From NCBI GenBank assembly GCA_033857955.1, contig JAWVCW010000015.1, positions 62,001 to 126,000 of the forward strand: DNA of 64,000 bases, in the 5' to 3' direction. Position numbers and translations under genes: made by a program. The notes beneath the pieces are model-generated. The model was not told where the DNA came from. It did no database searches and worked only from the letters and a program-made list of their open reading frames with translations. The stretch is from Gaiellasilicea sp033857955 (GTDB taxonomy: Bacteria; Actinomycetota; Thermoleophilia; Gaiellales; Gaiellaceae). Below, piece after piece: positions 8,567 through 14,907 of this stretch (position 1 is the first letter of the stretch; each line of letters starts with the position of its first letter).

Positions 8567-8716
8567 CTACGGGAGGCCCAGCTCGACGGGCAGCGGCCTC
8601 GCGTGGACGACGACGAGGGTGGTCGTCGGTCGCGTGAGCGCGACGTAGAGCTCGCGCAGTCCCTGGTCGCGCGCCGCGATGAGGGCCGGCTAGACGACGA
8701 TCACGTGGTACGCAGG
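8567..8716 (-). pseudogene. C-terminal remnant of a UvrD/Rep-family helicase
   Basis: The minus-strand frame ending at the stop 8567-8569 reads PALIAARDQGLRELYVALTR and continues PTTTLVVVHARPLP. YVALTR is helicase motif VI of superfamily 1A. An in-frame stop at 8690-8692 interrupts it. Immediately before that stop the same frame gives YHVIVV, matching motif V. Further upstream the frame is broken and runs into a palindromic repeat at 8736. No ATPase core remains, so this is a decayed gene tail. Confidence 0.6.
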
Positions 8717-8735
8717 CCGTCAAGCGACCAGGACT

Positions 8736-8754
8736 TTGTGTTTCAGAAACACAA
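8736..8754. repeat. Palindromic repeat TTGTGTTTC-A-GAAACACAA, copy 1
   Basis: A perfect 19-bp palindrome with one central base. It is the outer member of a pair with 8784-8824, separated by about 30 bp that includes CAACCATGCGG. The pair recurs in reverse orientation at 20115-20203. It lies next to the broken end of the helicase remnant. Confidence 0.8.
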
Positions 8755-8783
8755 GCGGGGTCCGGCCCGCGCAACCATGCGGT

Positions 8784-8824
8784 GAGCGAGGAGCTTGTGT
8801 TTCAGAAACACAAGCTCCTCGCTC
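8784..8824. repeat. 41-bp perfect palindrome containing TTGTGTTTC-A-GAAACACAA, copy 2
   Basis: Arms 8784-8803 and 8805-8824 are exact reverse complements around a single A at 8804, giving a 20-bp stem. The 19-bp core is shared with the copies at 8736, 20115 and 20185. The stem would be a very stable hairpin in either transcript. It lies downstream of ruvB on the minus strand. Confidence 0.85.
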
Positions 8825-8855
8825 CCGGGAGCGAAGCGACCCTTCAGGGGTCTTG

Positions 8856-8893
8856 GCGCGATCGGAATCCGCTCCCGCGGATTCCGATCGCGC
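8856..8893 (-). terminator. Strong hairpin directly after ruvB
   Basis: Arms 8856-8872 and 8877-8893 form a perfect 17-bp stem with a four-base TCCC loop, 5 bp past the ruvB stop codon. There is no T-run on the minus strand, as is common in high-GC actinomycetes. A smaller hairpin (GACCC-TTCAG-GGGTC) lies just beyond at about 8838-8852. This is a likely 3' end for the ruvCAB transcript. Confidence 0.55.
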
Positions 8894-8897
8894 GCAG

Positions 8898-9941
8898 CTA
8901 GAGCTGGTCTTGCGCGAACGGAATCCGCTCCTGCGGATCCCGTTCCTGCGCCGGAAGAGCAGCACCGACGTGTGCGCGGCCGAGCTTCGTGATCACCCGG
9001 CCGCGCGGGGTGCGCTGGAGAAAGCCGAGCTGGAGCAGGTACGGCTCGTACACGTCCTCGATCGTGTCGGTCTCCTCGCCGAGCGTGACTGCGAGCGTCG
9101 ACAGGCCGACCGGGCCGCCTTCGAACTTGAACGCAATCGCGCGTAGGAGCTCGCGATCGGTGCCCTCGAGCCCCTCGCCGTCGATCTCCATCAGCGTCAG
9201 CGCCTCACGCGCGATCTCATTCGTGATCGCGCCCTGATGGCGCACCTCGGCGACGTCGCGGACACGACGGAGGATCCGGTTCGCGATTCGCGGCGTCCCG
9301 CGCGACCGGAGCGCGATCTCGGTCGCCGCGTCGTCCTCGATCGCGACCCCCAGGATGCCGGCGGACCGGCGCACGATCAGCGTCAGCTGCTCGGGCTCGT
9401 AGTAACCGAGCCGGAAGGTGAGGCCGAAGCGGTCGCGCAGCGGCGTCGTCAGCAGGCCGGTGCGGGTGGTCGCGCCGACGAGCGTGAACGCGGGCAGATC
9501 GAGCGTCAGCGTCCTGGCAGCCGGACCCTGGCCGACGATGATGTCGAGCCGAAAGTCCTCGAGAGCCGGATAGAGGATCTCCTCGATCGAGCGGTTGATG
9601 CGGTGGATCTCGTCGACGAAGAGGACGTCGCGCAGCTCGAGGCTGGTGAGGATGGCGGCCATGTCCCCCTTCCGCTCGAGCGCCGGCCCGGCGATCGTAC
9701 GGATCCCGACGCCGAGCTCCTCGCGGATGATCTGCGCCAGCGTGGTCTTGCCGAGCCCGGGCGGGCCGACGAGCAGGACGTGGTCGAGGGCCTCGCCGCG
9801 GGCCTTCGCGGCCGCAAGCGCGATCGCGAGCTGCTCTTTGACGCCCTCCTGGCCGACGAACTCGTCCAGCCGACGCGGGCGGAGCGAGCGCTCGAGCTCC
9901 TCCTCGTCGGGGCTCAGAACCTCCGCGGCCACGGCACTCAC
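8898..9941 (-). CDS. ruvB: Holliday junction branch-migration ATPase RuvB
   Basis: The AAA+ motor that, with RuvA, drives branch migration of Holliday junctions. Walker A GPPGLGKT is at residues 59-66, Walker B is LFVDEIHR, sensor 1 is GATTR and the arginine finger region is RDRFG. The C-terminal winged helix ends with GRVITKLGRAHVG. The 347-residue length is typical. It overlaps ruvA by 4 bp, so translation is coupled, and it is last in ruvC-ruvA-ruvB. Confidence 0.97.
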   Translation of the reverse strand: MSAVAAEVLSPDEEELERSLRPRRLDEFVGQEGVKEQLAIALAAAKARGEALDHVLLVGPPGLGKTTLAQIIREELGVGIRTIAGPALERKGDMAAILTSLELRDVLFVDEIHRINRSIEEILYPALEDFRLDIIVGQGPAARTLTLDLPAFTLVGATTRTGLLTTPLRDRFGLTFRLGYYEPEQLTLIVRRSAGILGVAIEDDAATEIALRSRGTPRIANRILRRVRDVAEVRHQGAITNEIAREALTLMEIDGEGLEGTDRELLRAIAFKFEGGPVGLSTLAVTLGEETDTIEDVYEPYLLQLGFLQRTPRGRVITKLGRAHVGAALPAQERDPQERIPFAQDQL

Positions 9942-10522
9942 GCCGCCTGCCTCAGGGCCAGCCGCACGCGCTCCTCGGCCGGGAGGTCGGGGTCGACGGC
10001 GGCGAGCGCCTGCTCGGCCTCGAGCACGGAGTAGCCGAGCTCGACGAGGGCGTCGCGGGCGGTCATGTGGGTAGACGAGCCGGCGGCGCTCGAGATCTGG
10101 ACCGGATCCTCGGCGCCGAGCTTCTCCTTCAGCTCCAGCACGATCCGCTCGGCGGTCTTCTTGCCGACGCCGGGGATGGCCTGGAAGCGAGCGGTGTCCT
10201 GGAGCACGATCGCCCGGCGAAGATCGGCGGCGGGCGAACCGGAGACGATCGCGAGCGCAACCTTCGGTCCGATCCCCGCCACGGTGAGCAGATGGACGAA
10301 GAGCTGCCGCTCGGCCGCGTCGGCGAATCCGTAGAGCTGAAGCGCGTCCTCCCGCACGTGGAGGTAGGTCTCCACGACGGCCTCGCTGTCCCTCTCGCCG
10401 GCGCGTTCGGCCGCCCGCACAGCCCCCGGGGTCGCGGCGAGCAGGTAACCGACGCCGTTCACGTCGAGCACGAAGCCGTCGGGCGTCCGCCCGGCGAGGA
10501 CTCCCCGCAGCCGCGAGATCAT
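9938..10522 (-). CDS. ruvA: Holliday junction-binding protein RuvA
   Basis: The tetrameric protein that grips the four-way junction and loads RuvB. It has an N-terminal OB fold (MISRLRGVLAGRTPDG, then DVNGVGYLL) and two helix-hairpin-helix motifs (VAGIGPKVALAIVSG and IPGVGKKTAERIVLELKEK). The C-terminal domain III contacts RuvB (ALVELGYSVLEAEQAL). The 194-residue length is normal. It lies between ruvC (12-bp gap) and ruvB (4-bp overlap). Confidence 0.97.
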   Translation of the reverse strand: MISRLRGVLAGRTPDGFVLDVNGVGYLLAATPGAVRAAERAGERDSEAVVETYLHVREDALQLYGFADAAERQLFVHLLTVAGIGPKVALAIVSGSPAADLRRAIVLQDTARFQAIPGVGKKTAERIVLELKEKLGAEDPVQISSAAGSSTHMTARDALVELGYSVLEAEQALAAVDPDLPAEERVRLALRQAA

Positions 10523-10534
10523 GCTCTGCTCACC

Positions 10535-11023
10535 TCAGCCTGCGATCCGCAGGAGCGGCGGCGCGAGCGCGTGGCAGATCGCGACCGCCAGGGCGTCGGC
10601 AGCGTGATTCGGGGTCGGGTTCGCCTCCATCGCGAGGATGGCGCGCACCATGCGCTGCACCTGGGCCTTCTCCGCTCGGCCGTAGCCGCAGACCGCCTGC
10701 TTCACGCGCGCGGGAGGGTACTCAGCGCACTCGACGCCGACCACCGCGGCGGCGACGAGCACTGCCCCGCGCGCCTGCCCGACGGAGAGTGCGGTGCGGG
10801 CATCTGCTCCGACGAACGACTCTTCCAGCGCGACGGCGTCCGGCTCGTGCGCCGCAATGAGCTCCTGCACCCGCTCGAAGATCGTCTTGAGGCGGAGCTC
10901 CGGGCGCTGCCGCGCGGGTGTTTGCCACCACCCGTGGTCGATTGCCCTGATACGGCCTCCGCTTTCTTGGACGATCCCGTACCCGCATGCAGCCGTCCCT
11001 GGATCGATGCCGAGAACCTTCAC
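10535..11023 (-). CDS. ruvC: Holliday junction resolvase RuvC
   Basis: The endonuclease that cleaves Holliday junctions symmetrically. The metal-binding acidic residues of its RNase-H-like fold are visible: Asp7 in GIDPGT, Glu67/Glu68 in ALEES and Asp143 in NHAADALA. The length is 162 residues. It is first in the ruvCAB operon, divergent from the FHA protein gene with an 80-bp gap. In many actinobacteria yebC lies immediately upstream; here the peptide island intervenes. Confidence 0.96.
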   Translation of the reverse strand: MKVLGIDPGTAACGYGIVQESGGRIRAIDHGWWQTPARQRPELRLKTIFERVQELIAAHEPDAVALEESFVGADARTALSVGQARGAVLVAAAVVGVECAEYPPARVKQAVCGYGRAEKAQVQRMVRAILAMEANPTPNHAADALAVAICHALAPPLLRIAG

Positions 11024-11103
11024 GAGGAGAGGTTAGGCGGGCGACCGGACGTTCCTGCCGGCGGGTTCGCCATCTCACCGGCAGGGGAAGAACGGAGACC
11101 GGA

Positions 11104-11721
11104 ATGGATCCGGCAGGGGTCGTAGTCGCCGACGGAACCGAGCATCCGCTCAGGCATGCGCTTTCGATCGGGCGCGACGCCGGCAACGACATCGTGCTTG
11201 CGAAGACGACCGTCAGCAGGCAGCACGCGGTCCTCGCCTTCGTCGAGGGCCGCTGGCTGATCGAGGACCGCGGCAGCGCGAACGGGACGTTCGTGAACGG
11301 CGAGCGGGTGCCGTTCGGATCCGCTCACCCGCTCCGTCACGGCGACCGGATCGGGATCGGTGCGGCGAGCCTCGTCTTCTCCTGGCCGGCCGAGGGCGAC
11401 GATCCCGAACGCACGGACGAGCACGAGGCGCTGCCGCCCGGCGCTGCGCTGCTGTCCCCGTTCCAGCTCCAGGTCGTTCGGGCGCTCTGCGGGGCCTGGG
11501 TGAGCGGCGAGACGGTCGACGCCCTGCCGTCGAACGAGCAGATCGCCACCACGCTCGGCACGCCCGCCGCCGCCGGATCGGTCAAGGCGGCTCCGGCGGG
11601 TCTACCTGAAGGCAGGGCTCACACACCTCCCAGCGCACGCCAAGCGCCGCGCGCTCTGCCGCGTCGCGCGGGCTCACGGCTGGCTCTGAGAGGACGGACG
11701 GTCACCCCGGTGACCTCCTGA
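11104..11721 (+). CDS. FHA-domain regulator with C-terminal helix-turn-helix broken by a frameshift
   Basis: The N-terminal FHA domain (residues 1-100) is complete, with SIGRDAGNDIVL, TVSRQHAVL and GSANGTFVNGERV, the phosphothreonine-binding signature. The following segment (SPFQLQVVRALCGAW, then PSNEQIATTLGT) begins a winged-helix domain. After SVKAA the frame turns into Pro/Arg-rich noise up to 11721. Shifting the frame near 11587-11592 gives RRVYLKAGLTHLPAHAKRRA and then a VARAHGWL end at 11689, the expected continuation. So there is a single indel: a real mutation, a sequencing error or a recoding site. It is the first gene of the peptide island and a likely Ser/Thr-kinase-linked regulator of it. 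Confidence 0.8.
   Translation: MDPAGVVVADGTEHPLRHALSIGRDAGNDIVLAKTTVSRQHAVLAFVEGRWLIEDRGSANGTFVNGERVPFGSAHPLRHGDRIGIGAASLVFSWPAEGDDPERTDEHEALPPGAALLSPFQLQVVRALCGAWVSGETVDALPSNEQIATTLGTPAAAGSVKAAPAGLPEGRAHTPPSARQAPRALPRRAGSRLALRGRTVTPVTS
11700..11715. promoter_or_regulatory. Perfect 16-bp inverted repeat, candidate operator of the peptide cluster
   Basis: GGTCACCCCGGTGACC at 11700-11715 is a perfect palindrome. It lies between the end of the regulator gene and the first peptide ATG (11767), 51 bp upstream of it. Its size and position suit a dimeric DNA-binding protein. No -10/-35 pair could be assigned with confidence. Confidence 0.4.
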
Positions 11722-11766
11722 GCCACCTCCCGTTTCCTGTCGTACGAATCGGGAACTGACGACGCC

Positions 11767-11946
11767 ATGAACGTTCGAAAGCTGATTCAGGAACGGATCG
11801 GGCGCTCGAGCGGCGGGGTCAAGGTCGAGAGCGACGTGAATGCCGTCGTCGCGGCGAACGTCGGCGAGCGAGGTGCGGTGACGCACGTTTCGTCGACGCA
11901 GCGCTCGACCGAGAGCTCCGCGCGAGAGCGCGACGACGCGCGCTGA
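11767..11946 (+). CDS. Core-like small peptide lacking the common leader
   Basis: A 59-residue frame, MNVRKLIQERIGRSSGG, then VESDVNAVVAANVGERGAVT and a Ser/Arg/Asp tail. The block VNAVVAANV...AVTHVSSTQ aligns with the VNAAVAANV...SVAYANATQ core of the four peptides downstream. The LTREEL...LPERAAMS leader is absent. It is the first gene after the palindromic operator candidate. The ribosome site is weak. I infer a diverged paralog, perhaps acting without the protease or as a structural partner. Confidence 0.55.
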   Translation: MNVRKLIQERIGRSSGGVKVESDVNAVVAANVGERGAVTHVSSTQRSTESSARERDDAR

Positions 11947-12015
11947 AGCACGCGTAACCGCTGCACGCGTTTGTGCGTTGCAACTCGGAATGCGCAAGCG
12001 AGGCAAGGGGGTCAC

Positions 12016-12210
12016 ATGACCGAGGACAGAGAGCTCACGAGAGAGGAGCTCGAGCAGCAGAAGGGCAAGAACCTGCCGGCTCGCGAGGTGATGTCGACGG
12101 TTTCGGCGAACCCGGGGCTGATCGCCATTCCCGAGGACCCGACGACGATCGAAGACATTCGGCTGCCTGAGGACAACCCGGTCGAGCCGGACCGCGGGCC
12201 CATGCCATAA
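12016..12210 (+). CDS. Leader-type peptide with a divergent core
   Basis: A 64-residue product with an AAGGGGG ribosome site 4 bp before ATG 12016. The N-terminal half (ELTREELEQQKGKNLPAREVMS) is clearly the leader shared with the next four peptides. The C-terminal half (SANPGLIAIPEDPTTIEDIR and a Pro-rich end) is unlike their Asn/Ala core. It contains no Cys. This pairing of a conserved leader with a different core is what would be expected of a precursor-peptide family recognised by one processing enzyme. Confidence 0.7.
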   Translation: MTEDRELTREELEQQKGKNLPAREVMSTVSANPGLIAIPEDPTTIEDIRLPEDNPVEPDRGPMP

Positions 12211-12234
12211 CACGCACGAGAGGAGGAGTACGGA

Positions 12235-12435
12235 ATGTCTGAACATCGCAAGCTGACGCGCGAGGAGCTCGACCAGCTCGCCGGCGAGGCGCTGCCCGAG
12301 CGGGCCGCCATGTCGCTCGTCAACGCCAACATCGCGATCCCGGTCAATGCGGCGGTCGCGGCCAACGTCCTGTCGGACGGGGCGGTCGCCTACGCGAACG
12401 CCGCCCAGAACACGCCCATCGACCAGAGCCAGTAG
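12235..12435 (+). CDS. Leader/core precursor-like peptide, copy 1 of 4
   Basis: A 66-residue product with an excellent AGGAGGAG ribosome site. The leader KLTREELDQLAGEALPERAA is followed by MSLVNANIAIPVNAAVAAN and a tail ending AYANAAQNTPIDQSQ. The core is rich in Asn, Ala and Val and has no Cys, Lys or aromatic residues except one Tyr. The last 22 bp (12415-12436, running one base past the stop codon) are duplicated in tandem. It shares about 70-80% identity with the next three copies by eye. Confidence 0.8.
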   Translation: MSEHRKLTREELDQLAGEALPERAAMSLVNANIAIPVNAAVAANVLSDGAVAYANAAQNTPIDQSQ

Positions 12436-12458
12436 GCCCATCGACCAGAGCCAGTAGG
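12415..12458 (+). repeat. 22-bp tandem duplication at a peptide gene end
   Basis: The unit beginning CCCATCGACCAGAGCCAG and ending TAGG occurs at 12415-12436 and again at 12437-12458. It covers the last codons, the stop and one following base of the first copy. The second unit is non-coding and runs into the AGGAGG of the next gene. It looks like a slippage or unequal-crossover scar in a young tandem array. Confidence 0.8.
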
Positions 12459-12465
12459 AGGACAC

Positions 12466-12666
12466 ATGAGCGAGTACCGCAAGCTGAGCGTCGAGGAGCT
12501 GAACGAGATCGCCGGCGAGGCGCTGCCGGAGCGGGCCGCGATGTCGCTGATCAACGCGAACGTCGCCGCGCCGATCAACGCCGCCGTCGCCCTGAACGCC
12601 CTCAGCGACAACTCGACTGCGTACGCGAACGCGACGCAGACCGCCGACATCGACCAGTCGAACTAG
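12466..12666 (+). CDS. Leader/core precursor-like peptide, copy 2 of 4
   Basis: A 66-residue product with AGGAGG 5 bp before ATG 12466. The leader KLSVEELNEIAGEALPERAA and core MSLINANVAAPINAAVALNA are followed by AYANATQTADIDQSN. It differs from its neighbours mainly by conservative changes, which suggests selection on the encoded peptide. The stop lies 2 bp before the next ATG, so the next copy is probably read by coupled translation. Confidence 0.8.
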   Translation: MSEYRKLSVEELNEIAGEALPERAAMSLINANVAAPINAAVALNALSDNSTAYANATQTADIDQSN

Positions 12667-12668
12667 CG

Positions 12669-12869
12669 ATGAGCGAGCACAGGAAGCTCACGCGCGAGGA
12701 GCTCGACGAGCTCGCCGGCGAGCCGCTGCCCGAGCGGGCCGCGATGTCGCTGATCAACGCGAACGTCGCCGCCCCGGTCAACCTGGCCGCCGCGCTGAAC
12801 GTCGCGAGCGACAACTCGATCGCGTACGCGAACGCGACGCAGCACGCCGACATCGACCAGTCCAACTAA
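12669..12869 (+). CDS. Leader/core precursor-like peptide, copy 3 of 4
   Basis: A 66-residue product whose ATG lies 2 bp after the previous stop, with no ribosome site of its own, so it probably relies on coupling. The leader KLTREELDELAGEPLPERAA is followed by core MSLINANVAAPVNLAAALNV and AYANATQHADIDQSN. Confidence 0.8.
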   Translation: MSEHRKLTREELDELAGEPLPERAAMSLINANVAAPVNLAAALNVASDNSIAYANATQHADIDQSN

Positions 12870-12890
12870 AGAAAGAAGGGGTCCACACAC

Positions 12891-13094
12891 ATGTCCGACG
12901 AGTACCGCAAGCTCAGCCGCGAGGAGCTCGACGAGCTGGCCGGCGAGGCGCTCCCGGAGCGCGCCGCGATGTCGCTCATCAACGCGAACCTCGCAGCGCC
13001 GGTGAACGCCGCCGTCGCCGCCAACGTCCTGTCCGACAATTCCGTCGCGTACGCCAACGCGACGCAGGACGTGGACATCGACCAGAGCAACTAG
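12891..13094 (+). CDS. Leader/core precursor-like peptide, copy 4 of 4
   Basis: A 67-residue product with a GAAGGGG site before ATG 12891. The leader KLSREELDELAGEALPERAA and core MSLINANLAAPVNAAVAANV are followed by AYANATQDVDIDQSN. It is last of the array. A perfect hairpin starts 13 bp after its stop, separating the peptide genes from the protease gene. Confidence 0.8.
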   Translation: MSDEYRKLSREELDELAGEALPERAAMSLINANLAAPVNAAVAANVLSDNSVAYANATQDVDIDQSN

Positions 13095-13106
13095 GTCACG
13101 CAGCCA

Positions 13107-13132
13107 GAGGGGCGGCCCAGCGGCCGCCCCTC
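13107..13132 (+). terminator. 11-bp perfect hairpin between peptide array and protease
   Basis: Arms GAGGGGCGGCC (13107-13117) and GGCCGCCCCTC (13122-13132) enclose a CAGC tetraloop. There is no U-tract. Its position just after the last peptide stop suggests a partial terminator or 3'-end stabiliser. That would give abundant peptide mRNA and low read-through into the protease, as in many precursor-peptide operons. Confidence 0.55.
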
Positions 13133-13152
13133 ATGCGTCTCCGGAGCCGACC

Positions 13153-14907
13153 ATCACCGCCACCGAAGAACCCACCCAGATCCAGAAGGCAGCCGCCGAC
13201 GGCGGGCCGCCGCAGCTCTCCGAGGGGATCGAGCTCGTCGGCGAGTACCAGGAGTCGGGTTACGAGGAGTCGCCCTACATCGCGCGCCTCGCAGACGGCC
13301 AGATGGTGCAGCTGCCGCAGATGCTCTACGCGCTCGCCGAGCAGATCGACGGCCGCCGCGGCTACCCGGAGATCGCGCAGGCGCTCTCCGAGCAGATCCA
13401 GCGCGACGTCGGCGCCGAGGACGTCGAGTACCTCGTCGACGAGAAGCTTCGACCGCTCGGAGTCGTCGCGAGCCCGGACGGCACCACCCCGCAGCAGGAG
13501 AAGCTCGACCCCCTGCTCGCGCTCAAGTTCCGCGCGGCGCTCGTGCCGAAGTCCGTCACGCACTCGCTCACGACGATCTTCTACCCCCTCTTCCACCCGA
13601 TCTCGGTCGTGCTCGTGCTCGGCGCGCTCGTCGCCGTCGACGTCTGGTTCTTCGGGTTCCACGGCGTCGCCCAGCCGCTGCGCGCGCTCGCGTACAACCC
13701 CGTGCTGCTGATGATGGTGCTCGGGCTCGTCGTGCTCGCCACCGCGCTGCACGAGATCGGGCACGCGACGGCCACGCGGTACGGCGGCGCTGAGCCGGGC
13801 GTGATGGGCGCCGGCATCTACATCGTCTGGCCCGCCTTCTACACGGACGTCACGGACGCCTACCGCCTCGACCGCAAGGGACGCCTCCGCGTCGACCTCG
13901 GCGGGATTTACTTCAACGTCGTCTTCATCCTGCTCGTCGTCGGGGCGTACGCCGTCACCGGTTTCGAGCCGTTGCTCGTGCTGATCCTCGTTCAGCACAT
14001 GCAGATCCTGCAGCAGTTGCTGCCGTTCCTCCGCCTAGACGGCTACTACATCCTGAGCGACCTCACCGGCGTGCCGGACATGTTCGCCCGGATCAAGCCG
14101 ACGCTGAAGAGCGCGATTCCCGGCAAGGACACCGAGGACGCGGTCGAGGAGCTGAAACCGTGGGTCCGGCGCGTCACGCTCGCGTGGGTGCTCTTCCTGA
14201 TCCCGGTGCTGCTGCTCGTCTTCGGGATGATGCTCTTCAACTCGCCGCGCATGATCGCGACGGCCTGGGACTCGCTCGGCCTGCAGTGGGACAGGATCCA
14301 GGAGGGCGGCGCGCTGAACGTGCTCTCGGGCGTGGTTCAGTCGCTGGCGCTCGCGCTGCCGCTCGCCGGCCTCACCTACACCACGAGCCGGGTGGTCGGA
14401 AAGATGGGCATGGGCGCCTGGGGCTGGTCCGAGGGGTCGGCGCTGCGGCGCACGCTCGTCGTCGCCTCCTCGGCAGCCATGGCTCTCGTCGCTGCGTACG
14501 TCCTGTACCCGAACGGCGAGTACAAGCCGATCCAGGCAGACGAGCGCGGCACCCTCCAGGGCGGCGTCGCTCAGCTCTCCGCCGTTCGTACCGGCCGGCC
14601 CGCGCTCACCGAGAGGCGCGAGCAGGATCTCGGCGGCGCACCGACCGTCCGCTCCGGCGGCGTACCTCGCCCGGACATCAACGGCTCGACGAAGCAGGCG
14701 CCCTCACCGGCGTCGCCCGCGTCAACGGCGCCCGCCGCGACAACCGGTTCCACCTCCACGTCTACTTCGACCGAGCCGGTGCAGACGACTTCGACACCGG
14801 CCGCAACCGAGTCGACACCCACCGACACCACCTCCACCGTGCCGGCTGAGACGACGACGACGGTGCCTGCCGAGACAACAACAACTCCGACCACCACGAC
14901 GCCATGA
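13153..14907 (+). CDS. PqqD-like (RRE) domain fused to M50 site-2-type metalloprotease
   Basis: A putative peptide-processing membrane zinc metalloprotease. The N-terminal block (about residues 30-105: ESPYIARLADGQMVQLPQML through YLVDEKLRPLG) resembles the PqqD/RiPP recognition element that binds leader peptides. Membrane segments follow, with the zinc motif HEIGH at residues 200-204 and a third-ligand motif LDGYY near residue 296, as in M50 proteases. The Thr/Ser/Pro-rich tail (about 60 residues) is probably extracellular. No ATG/GTG/TTG begins this frame before 13303, which would cut through the PqqD domain. The ATC at 13153 sits 6 bp after GGAG and would give MTATEEPTQ if it were ATG. The next gene overlaps by 4 bp. 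Confidence 0.8.
   Translation: MTATEEPTQIQKAAADGGPPQLSEGIELVGEYQESGYEESPYIARLADGQMVQLPQMLYALAEQIDGRRGYPEIAQALSEQIQRDVGAEDVEYLVDEKLRPLGVVASPDGTTPQQEKLDPLLALKFRAALVPKSVTHSLTTIFYPLFHPISVVLVLGALVAVDVWFFGFHGVAQPLRALAYNPVLLMMVLGLVVLATALHEIGHATATRYGGAEPGVMGAGIYIVWPAFYTDVTDAYRLDRKGRLRVDLGGIYFNVVFILLVVGAYAVTGFEPLLVLILVQHMQILQQLLPFLRLDGYYILSDLTGVPDMFARIKPTLKSAIPGKDTEDAVEELKPWVRRVTLAWVLFLIPVLLLVFGMMLFNSPRMIATAWDSLGLQWDRIQEGGALNVLSGVVQSLALALPLAGLTYTTSRVVGKMGMGAWGWSEGSALRRTLVVASSAAMALVAAYVLYPNGEYKPIQADERGTLQGGVAQLSAVRTGRPALTERREQDLGGAPTVRSGGVPRPDINGSTKQAPSPASPASTAPAATTGSTSTSTSTEPVQTTSTPAATESTPTDTTSTVPAETTTTVPAETTTTPTTTTP

Noticed and set aside
8736..8824. CRISPR-like array from repeated TTGTGTTTC elements
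   Set aside because: There are only two copies per site, the repeats are symmetric palindromes and no cas genes are nearby.
13303..14907. ATG 13303 as the true protease start
   Set aside because: It would cut through the PqqD-like domain, whose coding frame continues upstream without stops and with protein-like composition.
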